Of a stretch of 64,000 bases of DNA, positions 1 to 9,231 are shown piece by piece; positions within the stretch are counted from its first letter, which is position 1, and each line of letters starts with the position of its first letter. Both the position numbers and the translations under genes were made by a program. The stretch is from Bacillus sp. EB106-08-02-XG196 (GTDB lineage Bacteria; Bacillota; Bacilli; Bacillales; Cytobacillaceae): positions 87,904-151,903 of the forward strand of contig NZ_JABWSY010000017.1 in NCBI RefSeq assembly GCF_013396335.1, written 5' to 3'. The notes under the pieces were generated by a model. It was not told the origin of the DNA, ran no database searches, and worked only from the letters and a program-made list of their open reading frames with translations.

Positions 1-370
1 TAATTTCATTAATCAGAAGGGCAAGACAAATTGCTGTAACGAAACCTAATACTAGGTTAATCGTGCTCATGCCGAGTGTATTCCGAAGCACGCGCCAAAA
101 ATTATCGTCGGTAAATAAAAACTTGAAATGTTCTAACCCAATCCATTCCTGGTCAGTTAAGCTTCTTGCCGGCTTAAAATCCTGAAAGGCAATCGACCAA
201 CCCCACAATGGAATATACTTAAAAACAAATAACCAAATCAAGAATGGCAGACTCATGGCCAATAGTGCTTTTTGTGACATCATCCTCTGAAAGAATGATT
301 TTTTTTTGTGTGCAGCGATGGAAACTGAAGGATTTATTACCTCTTTTATCGCTTTGGAACCAATCTGCAT
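1..370 (-). CDS. lplB: LplB-type ABC sugar permease (5' part; cut by window edge)
   Basis: Inner-membrane subunit of a carbohydrate ABC importer. Only about the first 123 residues are visible; the gene runs off the left edge. The ATG follows a GAGGAGG ribosome site. After a basic cytoplasmic tail, a first membrane helix (about residues 37-55) and the start of a second are visible, with the spacing of LplB/YtcP-family permeases. It lies downstream of the LplA-type binding protein, separated by two hairpins. In known Paenibacillus/Geobacillus xylan clusters, LplA-LplB-YtcP import aldouronates; that substrate is inferred here from context. YtcP and an alpha-glucuronidase would be expected just outside the window. 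Confidence 0.85.
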   Translation of the reverse strand, partial: MQIGSKAIKEVINPSVSIAAHKKKSFFQRMMSQKALLAMSLPFLIWLFVFKYIPLWGWSIAFQDFKPARSLTDQEWIGLEHFKFLFTDDNFWRVLRNTLGMSTINLVLGFVTAICLALLINEI

Positions 371-410
371 CCTTACCCCTCCTCTTTCTCGAAAAATCTA
401 TATCCTAAAA

Positions 411-459
411 TCATAAGCTGCCCCCTTAGATGCTCCCGAATGAAGGGGGCGGCTTATGA
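411..459 (-). terminator. Long intercistronic hairpin between lplA and lplB
   Basis: A 17-nt stem (411-427 with 443-459, one mismatch) rich in G/C. On the minus strand it is followed by a short ATTTTAGG tract, so it is a weak terminator or an mRNA 3' stabiliser. Such hairpins after binding-protein genes commonly keep that protein more abundant than the permeases. Confidence 0.55.
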
Positions 460-485
460 TTTCAAGATAACGAACGTAAAGCAAA

Positions 486-518
486 AGGCCGATAAAGCCA
501 ATTGGGCGATATCGGCCT
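486..518 (-). terminator. Terminator downstream of lplA
   Basis: Inverted repeat AGGCCGATA / TATCGGCCT followed on the minus strand by TTTGCTTT, placed just after the lplA stop. It probably causes partial termination before lplB. Confidence 0.6.
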
Positions 519-542
519 GCTTTTCTTCATTCTGTTAAACTA

Positions 543-2198
543 TTATTTTGCAGCGGCTTTAATACGGTCCTCTACGACCTTATCCATAAATTTTTCTAAA
601 GCTTTAACATCTAAAGTATTAAATTCTTTGATATATTCATCCCAAACTTTATCAAATTCACCCGGCTTAGCTAGAACTAACTTAGGGAAGTAAACCTTTG
701 TTAAGTCCGTTTTCCTTTGACCAAAGATTTGTTCGTCAGAGCCTTGTTCAATAACGGCACTCCATGTTGGATACCATGGACGATCGTCTGGATCTGCAAA
801 TAAATCAGAGAATACCTCTGCGTCATAAGCTTCTAGAATCGCCTTATCACCATCCGTGTAGGAAACTTGAGCAACTTCAGGCTGTTTTCCTGGAACCCAT
901 GCGTTTCCGTCGCTATAAAGCATGTCTCCCATTGGCCAGTAATACTCAAATGTATTTAAGCCAGACTTATGGCGATAATCCTCATCACTAGTTTTTGTAT
1001 ATTGCTCTTCGGTTTGGTAGAATTTACCCTTTTCATCTGCACTATAAGTCTCGTCTTTAATACCCCAGAACATTAACTTTTGGTTCTCTTCTTTAGCCAT
1101 GTTATCGAAGTACTTAATAATGCGTACTGGATCTTTCGCACTTACTGTAATACCAACACCACGGTTATTAATGAATGCCGGCGGATCAATATATTGATCT
1201 TTTTCTCCATCAAATGTAATTGGCAGAGGCATATAACGTAAATCGTCATTACCAGCTGCTTTTAGATTATCTAGAGCTTGTTGAACCTGCCAGCCGTAAT
1301 CAAAGAATCCTAATACTCGGCCAGATGCTATTTTTGCAAGATATTCATCGTAGTTAGCAACGAATGACTCTTTATCAAATAAGCCTTTGCTGTTAAGTTC
1401 ATTTAGCTCTTTCATATAACGTTTTGTAATATTGTTATCAGCGTATACATCGGTTTTATGTGTCTTCATATCTACAATTACTTCACCATCATTTGGGTAG
1501 CCTGCTAAATGGTTAGGAACATTAGATAGTGCAAAGAAGCGCCAGTCATACGTTAAAGTTGTAAATCCAATAGTAGAAGATCCATTGATTTCAGGATGTT
1601 TATTTTGATAATCTTCAATTAAAGCAAGATATTCATCTAGTGTTTTAATTTTAGGATAGCCGGCTTCTTTTAAAATGCCGCGTTGAATCCAGAATGCACC
1701 TTGAGTGATATTTGGGTCTTTAATATAGCCATGCTTAGCTGCGAATGGAAGGAAGTTAATCTTTCCATCCTTATCTTTCATTTGCTCCCAATGCGGTGCG
1801 TATAATTTTTTAAGATTAGGACCATGTTCTTCAATCAATTCAGTAAGGTCAATAAATGCACCTGCGTCTAGTACTTTATCAATTGCAATATCCGGTACAA
1901 GAACATCTGGGTACTTTCCACTTGCAATCATTGTCCCGATTTTGGTGTTAATGTCACCGACTAGATATTCTGTTTTAAAGTTAACTCCCGTTTGGTCTTC
2001 AAATATTTTCCCTATAGTTGTCTCATTTGTGTTTCCGTCTTTACCTGGGGAAGCTGCGTTAAAATAAGTAAAGGTTACTTTTTCTTTCGAATCACCAGAT
2101 CCGTCTGCATTGCCGCTTGTTTCTTTATCCTTTTCACAGCCCGTAACTGCGATTAGCAAGATAAGCATTAAGAGTACAGGAAGAAACTTTTTTGTCAT
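543..2198 (-). CDS. lplA: LplA-type extracellular sugar-binding lipoprotein
   Basis: Substrate-binding lipoprotein (551 residues) of a family 1-type carbohydrate ABC importer, anchored outside the membrane. The signal peptide ends in lipobox AVTGC with Cys21. The body is long, as in the LplA group (around 500-560 residues). I chose the ATG at 2198, 8 nt after AAAGGGGG, rather than an upstream ATG with no ribosome site. It is preceded by a YesM/YesN pair and followed by an LplB permease, the layout of known aldouronate-utilisation clusters. A cre-like site lies between promoter and start. The substrate (methylglucuronoxylo-oligosaccharides) is inferred from the xylan context; it could also be another oligosaccharide. 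Confidence 0.85.
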   Translation of the reverse strand: MTKKFLPVLLMLILLIAVTGCEKDKETSGNADGSGDSKEKVTFTYFNAASPGKDGNTNETTIGKIFEDQTGVNFKTEYLVGDINTKIGTMIASGKYPDVLVPDIAIDKVLDAGAFIDLTELIEEHGPNLKKLYAPHWEQMKDKDGKINFLPFAAKHGYIKDPNITQGAFWIQRGILKEAGYPKIKTLDEYLALIEDYQNKHPEINGSSTIGFTTLTYDWRFFALSNVPNHLAGYPNDGEVIVDMKTHKTDVYADNNITKRYMKELNELNSKGLFDKESFVANYDEYLAKIASGRVLGFFDYGWQVQQALDNLKAAGNDDLRYMPLPITFDGEKDQYIDPPAFINNRGVGITVSAKDPVRIIKYFDNMAKEENQKLMFWGIKDETYSADEKGKFYQTEEQYTKTSDEDYRHKSGLNTFEYYWPMGDMLYSDGNAWVPGKQPEVAQVSYTDGDKAILEAYDAEVFSDLFADPDDRPWYPTWSAVIEQGSDEQIFGQRKTDLTKVYFPKLVLAKPGEFDKVWDEYIKEFNTLDVKALEKFMDKVVEDRIKAAAK

Positions 2199-2219
2199 TT
2201 TCGAACCCCCTTTTATTTT

Positions 2220-2233
2220 TGAAAGCACTTTCA
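2220..2233 (-). promoter_or_regulatory. cre-like CcpA site upstream of lplA
   Basis: TGAAAGCACTTTCA differs at one position from the ideal cre TGAAAGCGCTTTCA. It lies about 20 nt upstream of the lplA start, just after an AT-rich -10-like stretch, a position suited to carbon catabolite repression by CcpA. Confidence 0.7.
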
Positions 2234-2319
2234 TTTTATAATTTAAGGGTTTGCTGCACCATTTAAAAAGTATAGGTGTTACTTAATAAAGTAAAGATAC
2301 TTTCTGAATTATTAATAAT

Positions 2320-4071
2320 TTATCTTTCGTTATGAGAAGGCAATTGAATCGTAATGGTTGTACCGTAATCTAGTTGGCTATCAATATTAAAGTAAAACTG
2401 ATCAGGATAGTAGAGTTTTAATCGATAATAAACATTTTTAATGCCGACATTCTCTCCAATATCTTCTTCATTTTCTAAAGATGATAGTAATTGCGTTCTC
2501 TTTCCTACTGATATTCCAGCCCCATTATCCTTCACAATACAGGTTACAATACTAGCATGTAAGGAGATGGATACGGTAATTTTCCCATTTTCCTTTAGTG
2601 GTTCAATACCATGTATGCTGGCATTTTCAATAAACGGTAAGAGTGTCATGTTGGGAATCAAACATTCTTTTGCATCTTCACTCACTGTAATCTCGTAATC
2701 TAATTTATCTCCAAATCGATATTTTTGAATTTCCAAAAAGCTAGTTATAAGATTAATTTCATCTCTAATAGGAACGATGTCCTTGCCCCATGTAAGCGAG
2801 TTACGAAATATTTTAGCCATGTTATGAATGATTTTCGCTGTTTCTATCTCATCCTTCATCAAGCTTCTCATTCGAATCGTTTCTAACGCATTGAATAAGA
2901 AATGGGGGTTGATTTGGCTTTGCAGTGCACTCAACTGTGCGCGGTTACGTTTTATTTCTAGATCCTTGTTTTGGATAGTAACTAATAAGACATCATTAAT
3001 TAAATCCTTAATTTTTTTGGTCATCCGATTAAATTCACTAGTTAGTTGACCGATTTCATCTTGATACTCCTGATCATGGATTAACTCAAAATCCTGGTTC
3101 TTCATCCGCTTTACATGGCGTAACACCCTTTGTAAACGAGTCAAAAAAGATCGAGAAATAATAACAATAATGATGGTGGGAGCTAAAAAATTTATCAGGG
3201 CCAGCAAGATAATAAAGAGTGTAGATTTATTAACAGTTTTAAGCATGGTTCCCTCAGATATGGTTCCAACAACGGACCAGTCACTTAAATATGATCCATT
3301 ATTAAGATTGGCAGAGATGATAACTAGATTGTTCTCTTTTTCTATTTGATTAAAATTAATTGTCTTATCCAACTGTTTAATCGAAGGATTGGTCGTGTAT
3401 TCAATCCCCCCTTTTTCATTAATTAGATATACATCTCCTTTAAATGTTACATTGTTAAAAATATCTTCTATGGCTGAAGGATTAATTTCAACCTTTACAA
3501 ACTTTTGTTTACCGGTATAAAAATAATCTAAATTCCGGATAATACTAAAGGTTTCGAAATTCTGATTAGAAGGTGTATCGATGAGAATTTGCGAACCATT
3601 ACTATTCTTTAATGCATTCTTGAAGTGTTTTAATTCCTGTTGAAGGCTGTCGATCGAATACACCCCGCCTGAATAAATGATGGATGTATTATCGGTATAA
3701 AAGCGAATGGAGTTAATAGATGGGTTTATTGGTCTGGACTGATTAAAACTTCTTAAAAGACTATTATGATTTTCGATGTATTCAATATCAGAGACATAAT
3801 CCTTCTCTAACAATAGGTTTAGGTTTAAATTGGTATATAACGAGGAGGATATCCCTACGGCTTCGTTTATAATCGTTTTAAATTCCCTATTAATCTGTTG
3901 TAACGCCAAAGTGGAATCTTGCATTTGCTGTTTTTTTACATTTTCAATGGTTACGATGTAAAAGATTACATTTGTTAAAACGATTGGAATAAATACTGCA
4001 AAAAAGTACATGATCAGCATTTTATTTTTTAAGCGAATATTATGAAAACTAAGGCTACTGTTTGTCCTCAT
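2320..4071 (-). CDS. YesM-type membrane sensor histidine kinase
   Basis: Sensor kinase of the YesM/LytS class (583 residues). One membrane helix near residues 18-42 and a second near 286-310 flank an extracellular sensing domain of about 240 residues. HAMP, the His-box QINPHFLFN (near residue 385) and the ATPase N and G boxes (PFIENASIHG, DNGAGI) follow. It overlaps the upstream response-regulator gene by 4 nt (ATGA), so the pair is translationally coupled. It is not followed by a binding site of its own and lplA comes next. By analogy with YesMN systems near sugar importers, it should sense an oligosaccharide, perhaps with the binding protein, and activate lplABC. Confidence 0.9.
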   Translation of the reverse strand: MRTNSSLSFHNIRLKNKMLIMYFFAVFIPIVLTNVIFYIVTIENVKKQQMQDSTLALQQINREFKTIINEAVGISSSLYTNLNLNLLLEKDYVSDIEYIENHNSLLRSFNQSRPINPSINSIRFYTDNTSIIYSGGVYSIDSLQQELKHFKNALKNSNGSQILIDTPSNQNFETFSIIRNLDYFYTGKQKFVKVEINPSAIEDIFNNVTFKGDVYLINEKGGIEYTTNPSIKQLDKTINFNQIEKENNLVIISANLNNGSYLSDWSVVGTISEGTMLKTVNKSTLFIILLALINFLAPTIIIVIISRSFLTRLQRVLRHVKRMKNQDFELIHDQEYQDEIGQLTSEFNRMTKKIKDLINDVLLVTIQNKDLEIKRNRAQLSALQSQINPHFLFNALETIRMRSLMKDEIETAKIIHNMAKIFRNSLTWGKDIVPIRDEINLITSFLEIQKYRFGDKLDYEITVSEDAKECLIPNMTLLPFIENASIHGIEPLKENGKITVSISLHASIVTCIVKDNGAGISVGKRTQLLSSLENEEDIGENVGIKNVYYRLKLYYPDQFYFNIDSQLDYGTTITIQLPSHNER

Positions 4072-5669
4072 TTTCCTATCACTTTGCTCTCGTTGATTAA
4101 TTTATTCCGATACTCAGAGGGCTTCATATTTTCTAACTTGCCAAATATCGTGACAAAGTAATCCGTATTATTAAATCCTACGCTTTCTGCAATTTCATAA
4201 ATTCTTTTTTCAGACTGGCGAAGCTGCTTTTTAGCTTCATTAATTCTTACTTGAAGTAAATAGTCCTTAAAGTAGATTCCATAGGTTTTCTTAAACAATT
4301 GCCCTAAATACACTGGGTTCATAAAAAACTTAGCAGCAATCGTTTTTAAACTAATATTCTTATGGTAATACAGGTCAATATATTGTTTAATCTTGTAGGC
4401 TTCGCCGTTAGCAGCCTGCTTTCTTAAATTGCATATTTCATCTTTACACTCTACTACAAAACTTATAATAAGTTCCTTTAATTGATCGATAGTCACGTTG
4501 TAATGATGTAAGATATTAATTATCTTATAGGTTTGTAAACTTGAAGGGTCTCCTCCCATTTTCTTGATAATTTTCAGAAGGGAATGTACAAAACTAGTCA
4601 GAGAAGAATGAACAGTATCTTTAGATAGTTTATTTGTGACCAGAGATATAAACAGTACCTCTAAAGTATTGACAATCGACACAGTTGTATCTTCTTCGAT
4701 TTTTTCAATTAATAATTGAAAAACTGATTCATCCAACTCATCAGAAGTAATGGGTTTATTGACAATGTCTACAAAGAAAATGATTTCATTTTCGTTATTT
4801 GCATATTTATGTTGTTGTGCCCATTCCACGGAGGTATAGGATTCTTTAAACGAAGTTAGACTTGGAACCGCTTTGCCGACATACATCGTAATATCATCAG
4901 AAATCCTCTTAGTAAGTTCTTTATTTACCCAATTGATAAACCTCCTTAGATTCATTTGAAACCTCGCTAAGTGATTAGAGGTGACCAAACCACCAATCGT
5001 ACTAGGTGATATTTCTTGTAACCATATTCTTTCTTCTTTGTTACAGATTTCGTTCATAACATCTTCTAATGTAAATTTGATCTGTCTTATCCTTTTCTCA
5101 TTATTTAAGTTAGACTCATCAGGTATTCCATTTACTTCAATTAATATGTAAAAGTACTCTTGAGGGTTACCAAGGGAAAGGAGATTTAAAAGATCTATGG
5201 AATCATCATTCTCTTCTACCATTCCTAATAGCAGATGATTAAACACTATTTTGGCTTGTTCTTCTAGCATTTGTTCTTGAAGCTGTTTTTGTTCGGCTAG
5301 TGTCTTAGAAAGTAATTTAAGTGTTTGTTCAATTTCATCCTGGTCGATTGGCTTTAAAACAAAATCATGAACACCATACCTTAAAGCTTGTTGTGCATAT
5401 TTAAAATCACTATGTCCGCTAATGATAATAAATTTAGATTGAACTGCCTCTATTTCTATCGCTTCTTTAATGAGTCCAATTCCATCAAGCACAGGCATAC
5501 GGATATCAGTAATAATAAGATCAGGTTTTACATCATGGATCATCTTTAATGCATCTTCTCCATTAGCAGCTTCTCCTACTACCTTAAAGCCGCAATCTTC
5601 CCAATTTATTAGGTTTCTTAATCCTTTGCGGAAATACATTTCATCATCGACTAATATTACTTTGTTCAT
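4068..5669 (-). CDS. YesN-type AraC-family response regulator
   Basis: Transcriptional activator partner of the adjacent YesM kinase (533 residues). The receiver domain (1-120) has the acidic pair D8-D9 and phospho-acceptor D55 in TDIRMP. A long middle region follows, then a C-terminal double HTH of AraC type (about 430-530). I chose the ATG at 5669 with AGGAG upstream; an ATG 11 codons earlier has no ribosome site. This is the first gene of the operon. It lies behind a promoter whose -35 sits inside a XylR-like operator (5935-5961) and a cre-like site (5865-5878), so the regulator itself seems under xylose and catabolite control. Confidence 0.9.
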   Translation of the reverse strand: MNKVILVDDEMYFRKGLRNLINWEDCGFKVVGEAANGEDALKMIHDVKPDLIITDIRMPVLDGIGLIKEAIEIEAVQSKFIIISGHSDFKYAQQALRYGVHDFVLKPIDQDEIEQTLKLLSKTLAEQKQLQEQMLEEQAKIVFNHLLLGMVEENDDSIDLLNLLSLGNPQEYFYILIEVNGIPDESNLNNEKRIRQIKFTLEDVMNEICNKEERIWLQEISPSTIGGLVTSNHLARFQMNLRRFINWVNKELTKRISDDITMYVGKAVPSLTSFKESYTSVEWAQQHKYANNENEIIFFVDIVNKPITSDELDESVFQLLIEKIEEDTTVSIVNTLEVLFISLVTNKLSKDTVHSSLTSFVHSLLKIIKKMGGDPSSLQTYKIINILHHYNVTIDQLKELIISFVVECKDEICNLRKQAANGEAYKIKQYIDLYYHKNISLKTIAAKFFMNPVYLGQLFKKTYGIYFKDYLLQVRINEAKKQLRQSEKRIYEIAESVGFNNTDYFVTIFGKLENMKPSEYRNKLINESKVIGK

Positions 5670-5823
5670 TTCCGGCCCACTCCTGTTCCCAATAGTTAGC
5701 ATCGATCAATAAAACATTTCATTAAACAATTCCATTATAGATAAGGCCCACAAATCATATCCTTGCGGGCCCTGCTTACTATATAGCTGCTCTTTAGGTA
5801 TCCAGATTGCTGTTAAATATGTA

Positions 5824-5856
5824 AAATGTGCTGGTAAAAAAATCGCCAGCACATTT
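5824..5856. terminator. Hairpin in leader of the YesN-YesM operon
   Basis: Perfect 11-bp stem (5824-5834 with 5846-5856) with an A/T-rich loop. It lies downstream of the operon promoter and upstream of the YesN start. A T-run follows on the plus strand and only a weak one on the minus strand. It could attenuate the leader or terminate plus-strand transcription. No gene on the plus strand would need it. Confidence 0.4.
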
Positions 5857-5864
5857 ATATTTTT

Positions 5865-5878
5865 TGGTAACGCTTACA
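5865..5878 (-). promoter_or_regulatory. cre-like site in YesN operon leader
   Basis: TGGTAACGCTTACA fits the cre consensus TGWNANCGNTNWCA except for G at position 3. It lies about 35-48 nt downstream of the predicted start of transcription, as expected for CcpA roadblock repression. Confidence 0.6.
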
Positions 5879-5918
5879 TACAGTAAGAAAGCTACTATTC
5901 GAAGGACTACTTTAATTT

Positions 5919-5961
5919 ATTATAACAAGAGGAACTTTGTTCGTCCACAAGACAAACAAAG
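5919..5961 (-). promoter_or_regulatory. Promoter with embedded XylR-like operator for the YesN-YesM-LplA operon
   Basis: On the minus strand: -35 TGGACG (5942-5947), 17-nt spacer, -10 TATAAT (5919-5924). The -35 is inside a 27-bp palindrome (5935-5961), CTTTGTT...AACAAAG, which matches the xylA operator (17504-17530) at 22 of 27 positions. There too a -35 of TGGACA starts at the same place. The palindrome extends to 5927-5969 (15-bp arms) and may double as a weak terminator for the permease gene ending at 5975. Confidence 0.7.
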
Positions 5962-5974
5962 TTCCTCTTATCTT

Positions 5975-6868
5975 TTAACCTTTCACTGATCCTGCTGCAA
6001 TACCTTCGACAATGCGATCACTTAAAATAAAGTAAGCTATCAATACCGGGATAATACTAATCATCAAGGTGGCACCAATTGCTCCCCAATCAGTCAAATA
6101 CTGTCCAACGAAGTTGTTTACCCCAACCGTAATCGTTTTCCACTTGTCAGAGCTCAGGAATGTGTTTACGAATACAAATTCATTCCAGTTATAAATCATG
6201 TTAATAATGACTGTTGTTGACAGTACAGGTACCGTCATTGGAAGCGTAATTTGGAAGAAGATCCGATGGACGGAACAGCCATCCACAACAGCTGCTTCTT
6301 CAATCTCCCGTGGGATTGTTCTATAAAATCCTGATAGGATCATAATCGTAATCGGCAGGTTAAACGCTACGTACGATAAGATAACGGATAATGGATTATC
6401 TATCATATTTGCCGTTTTAAAGAAATTGAACAATGGAATTAATGTTGAATGAAGCGGGATCATATATCCGGCCATAAACAAACCAAGAACTAATCCACTT
6501 AACTTCCATTCCATTCTGGTAATCGCAAACGTTACAAAGCTTGCAAGGATAACGGTAAGTACAACCGCCGCGACCGTGTACAAAACACTGTTAAAGAAAT
6601 AAACATCGATGTGACCTGTTGTCCAAGCCTTCGCATAGTTGCCCCACTGGGGATCTTGCGGAAGCGCAAACGGGGACATTCCGAAAACTTCCTGATTTGT
6701 TTTTAAGGAGAACAGGAATAACCAAACTAGCGGGTAAACCTGTACGATTGCAATAACTCCCAGGATAAAATAAAGCATTCCATATCCAATTTTGTTTCCA
6801 AGTGTTTTACTAGTTTTATAAGAAGCTGATAGGGTCGTTTTGTGTGTTTCTAATGCAATCTTACTCAT
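5975..6868 (-). CDS. ABC sugar permease, MalG/ThuG type (XynG-like)
   Basis: Second inner-membrane subunit of a CUT1 carbohydrate importer (297 residues). It has six predicted helices and the cytoplasmic EAA loop EEAAVVDGCSVHRIFFQITLP that contacts the shared MsmX-type ATPase. No ATPase gene is nearby, as is usual in Bacillaceae. I chose the ATG at 6868 behind AAAGGGGA; the upstream GTG would sit on that site. It is the last gene of the order sensor-regulator-binding protein-permease-permease, which equals the Geobacillus xynDCEFG xylo-oligosaccharide cluster. The substrate is inferred from that order and the neighbouring xylAB genes. Confidence 0.85.
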   Translation of the reverse strand: MSKIALETHKTTLSASYKTSKTLGNKIGYGMLYFILGVIAIVQVYPLVWLFLFSLKTNQEVFGMSPFALPQDPQWGNYAKAWTTGHIDVYFFNSVLYTVAAVVLTVILASFVTFAITRMEWKLSGLVLGLFMAGYMIPLHSTLIPLFNFFKTANMIDNPLSVILSYVAFNLPITIMILSGFYRTIPREIEEAAVVDGCSVHRIFFQITLPMTVPVLSTTVIINMIYNWNEFVFVNTFLSSDKWKTITVGVNNFVGQYLTDWGAIGATLMISIIPVLIAYFILSDRIVEGIAAGSVKG

Positions 6869-6886
6869 ATTTTTCACTCCCCTTTA

Positions 6887-7762
6887 TTAATAGTCAACAT
6901 CTTTAGTATTAAGTAATTTTTGAATTACCCATGTTGCTACAATACAGATAATCAATAAGCCAAATCCAATGGCACTTCCGTATCCGAAGTTATATTTGCT
7001 GAACGCTTCTTTATACATGTAAGAGGCCATAACCTCGGATGCACCGTTAGGTCCGCCGCCTGTTAGGACGAAAATCAAATCAAAGTATTTTAATGAACCA
7101 ACAATCGCCAGGATGACCATGACTTTGATTACACCCGCGATTAGAGGAACCTTAATTTTATAAGCAATTTGAATAGGAGTCGCTCCATCAATTTTTGCAG
7201 CCTCGATCAGTTCTTCAGGAACATTTTTTAATGCTGCATAGAAAATAATGATATAGAAACCTGCATATTGCCAAACGATTGGAAAGAAGAGTGCGTATAA
7301 TACGATATTAGAATCCGCTAACCATAGCGGAGGATTTTCAACGCCAATCAACACTAGCAATCTGTTAAGCATACCGTTCGTAGGGTCAAAAATTTTCGCC
7401 CAAAGCTGTCCGATTGCTACAGAAGATAATAACATTGGAATTAAGTAAATTTTTCTTAAAAAGTTAGCACCTTTAATCTTACTTGCAAGAATTAGCGATA
7501 AAATTAAATAACCAACCAAGCTTAAAGTGGAAAAGAGACCTAGTAATAGGGAATGCCATGCACTTTGCCAAAACTTTGTGTCCTTTGCTAGTTCAATGTA
7601 ATTCTCTAAACCGATGAACTTCATCTTGCCGATGCCGTTCCAGTCCATTAGACCGTAATATCCAGTTAAGACAATTGGGATATAGATTAATAGCAGAATA
7701 AGAAGTAACGATGGAAGTACGTAAAGGCTGATTACCCATTTGTTTGACATTACACTTTTCAT
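6887..7762 (-). CDS. ABC sugar permease, MalF/ThuF type (XynF-like)
   Basis: First inner-membrane subunit of the CUT1 importer (291 residues), with six helices and an EAA loop around EELIEAAKIDGATPIQIAYK. The ATG has AAGGGAG 8 nt upstream. It ends 18 nt before the next permease. A strong hairpin (7804-7830) separates it from the binding-protein gene, consistent with lower permease expression. Family length and helix pattern are normal. Xylo-oligosaccharide uptake is inferred from the cluster order. Confidence 0.85.
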   Translation of the reverse strand: MKSVMSNKWVISLYVLPSLLLILLLIYIPIVLTGYYGLMDWNGIGKMKFIGLENYIELAKDTKFWQSAWHSLLLGLFSTLSLVGYLILSLILASKIKGANFLRKIYLIPMLLSSVAIGQLWAKIFDPTNGMLNRLLVLIGVENPPLWLADSNIVLYALFFPIVWQYAGFYIIIFYAALKNVPEELIEAAKIDGATPIQIAYKIKVPLIAGVIKVMVILAIVGSLKYFDLIFVLTGGGPNGASEVMASYMYKEAFSKYNFGYGSAIGFGLLIICIVATWVIQKLLNTKDVDY

Positions 7763-7803
7763 GTTTATACTCCCTTCTTATTTGAAAAAGCGGGCTAAAA
7801 GGA

Positions 7804-7830
7804 TAGAGGGCATAACCTGTATGCCCTCTA
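7804..7830 (-). terminator. Intercistronic hairpin after binding-protein gene
   Basis: Perfect 11-bp inverted repeat TAGAGGGCATA / TATGCCCTCTA with a 5-nt loop, between the solute-binding protein and the first permease. On the minus strand it is followed by TCCTTTTAGCC, so partial termination or 3' end protection is likely. Confidence 0.6.
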
Positions 7831-7854
7831 CACTGAGATTTTGATTAGGCCATT

Positions 7855-9177
7855 TTACTTTTTCTCTTCAGCAAGTTCATCTTTATGCTGTTTCACAAAA
7901 TCTTCCGGTGTCACTTGTTTTCCAAAGAGAGCAGTTACTAAATCATGATGTAATTCAGATACAGCCGGGCTGGATTGAGTATCAAAATAAGTTGTTACGT
8001 TTGATGCTTCACTCAAATCTTTTAAGATTTCAATATACATTGGAGCAAGATCAAGGCTTGCTGTGTCTACCTTCGTTGCAGGAATAACACCAGCATCGAT
8101 TACTGACTTTTCTCCCCATCTCTTCACAAGGAATCCAACAAAGTCTTTTGCTTCTTCTTGAACTTTAGAACCTTTTGCTACGAACAAACCAACACCAGGA
8201 CCGCCTACGTAGCTGTCGATGCTATCCCCTTTTCCGCCTTCATAAGTTGGGAACTTGAAATAGCCAATCTTATCTTTGAATTCCTTTGTAACATCAGGGC
8301 TTGTTGTGTAGTTTGGTAATTCCCAAGTAGCTGTTAAGAACATTGCTGCTTGTTCGTTCATGAAGTAACCTTTTGCATCGTCGTTTGATAATGCACTTGC
8401 ACCTTTCACGAAACCGCCAATATCAACTAGGTTTTGTACTTCCTCAGCTGCTTTTACAATCGCTGGGTCGTCCATTTTCGCTTTACCTTTAATAACGTCT
8501 GTTAGAATCGTAGACCCGCCAATACGATCTGCTAGATACATGAACCAGAATGACGCCGGCCAGCCGTCTTTCGCTCCAACAGTTGCAGGAACAACACCAT
8601 TGTCAGCTAACGTTTTTACTACTTTTTTATACTCTTCGAAAGTCTGTGGAACTTCTAGATTATATTTCTCAAAAATTTCTTTGTTGTAGAATACGTAAGA
8701 GATGTTTAACTCTAGTGGAAGACCATATGTTTTTCCATCTACTGCATATGATTCTTTTACACCAGGAATGAATGCATCTTTAAGGTCTGCATCGTTTTCA
8801 ACGATATCGTCTAGTGGAGCTAACATGTCACCTTCAACGTAAGGCTGGATGAAGCCATCTGACCAAGTCATACCGATATCAGGCAGTTCATTAGATGAAG
8901 CTAATACTTTCAGCTTTTCACGGTATTGATCTGGGTTTAAGATTTCAGTTTCAATTTTAATATCCTTATGCTCTTTTTCATACTCTGTAATCACATCTTT
9001 AACAATGGAGAACTGAGCATTCGAGCTGCCTTCCGGCCATAAATGCATAAATTTAATAACCTTTTTACCATCTGCACTGCTCTCTTCTGAAGAACTTGAT
9101 GAAGAACATCCTGCAAGTGCTAGAGAAAGGAGCATGATAAATGACATGAAGATTGCAACCGTTTTTTTATTGAACAA
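7855..9177 (-). CDS. Extracellular sugar-binding lipoprotein (XynE-like)
   Basis: Solute-binding protein of the second sugar importer (440 residues). The lipobox LALAGC gives the lipidated Cys near residue 23, followed by a Ser-rich linker. The rest reads as a family 1 carbohydrate-binding fold (MalE/UgpB-like), for example IKFMHLWPEGSSNAQF near the start. The start codon appears to be TTG, well placed behind AGGGGGA, with no good ATG upstream of the signal peptide. It follows the two-component genes and precedes two permeases. It is predicted to bind xylo-oligosaccharides, by analogy with Geobacillus XynE; binding has to be shown. Confidence 0.87.
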   Translation of the reverse strand: MFNKKTVAIFMSFIMLLSLALAGCSSSSSSEESSADGKKVIKFMHLWPEGSSNAQFSIVKDVITEYEKEHKDIKIETEILNPDQYREKLKVLASSNELPDIGMTWSDGFIQPYVEGDMLAPLDDIVENDADLKDAFIPGVKESYAVDGKTYGLPLELNISYVFYNKEIFEKYNLEVPQTFEEYKKVVKTLADNGVVPATVGAKDGWPASFWFMYLADRIGGSTILTDVIKGKAKMDDPAIVKAAEEVQNLVDIGGFVKGASALSNDDAKGYFMNEQAAMFLTATWELPNYTTSPDVTKEFKDKIGYFKFPTYEGGKGDSIDSYVGGPGVGLFVAKGSKVQEEAKDFVGFLVKRWGEKSVIDAGVIPATKVDTASLDLAPMYIEILKDLSEASNVTTYFDTQSSPAVSELHHDLVTALFGKQVTPEDFVKQHKDELAEEKK

Positions 9178-9231
9178 GTGTGATTCCCCCTATGACCTTT
9201 TCTATGATTTCGCCTACATTTATATCTTACA

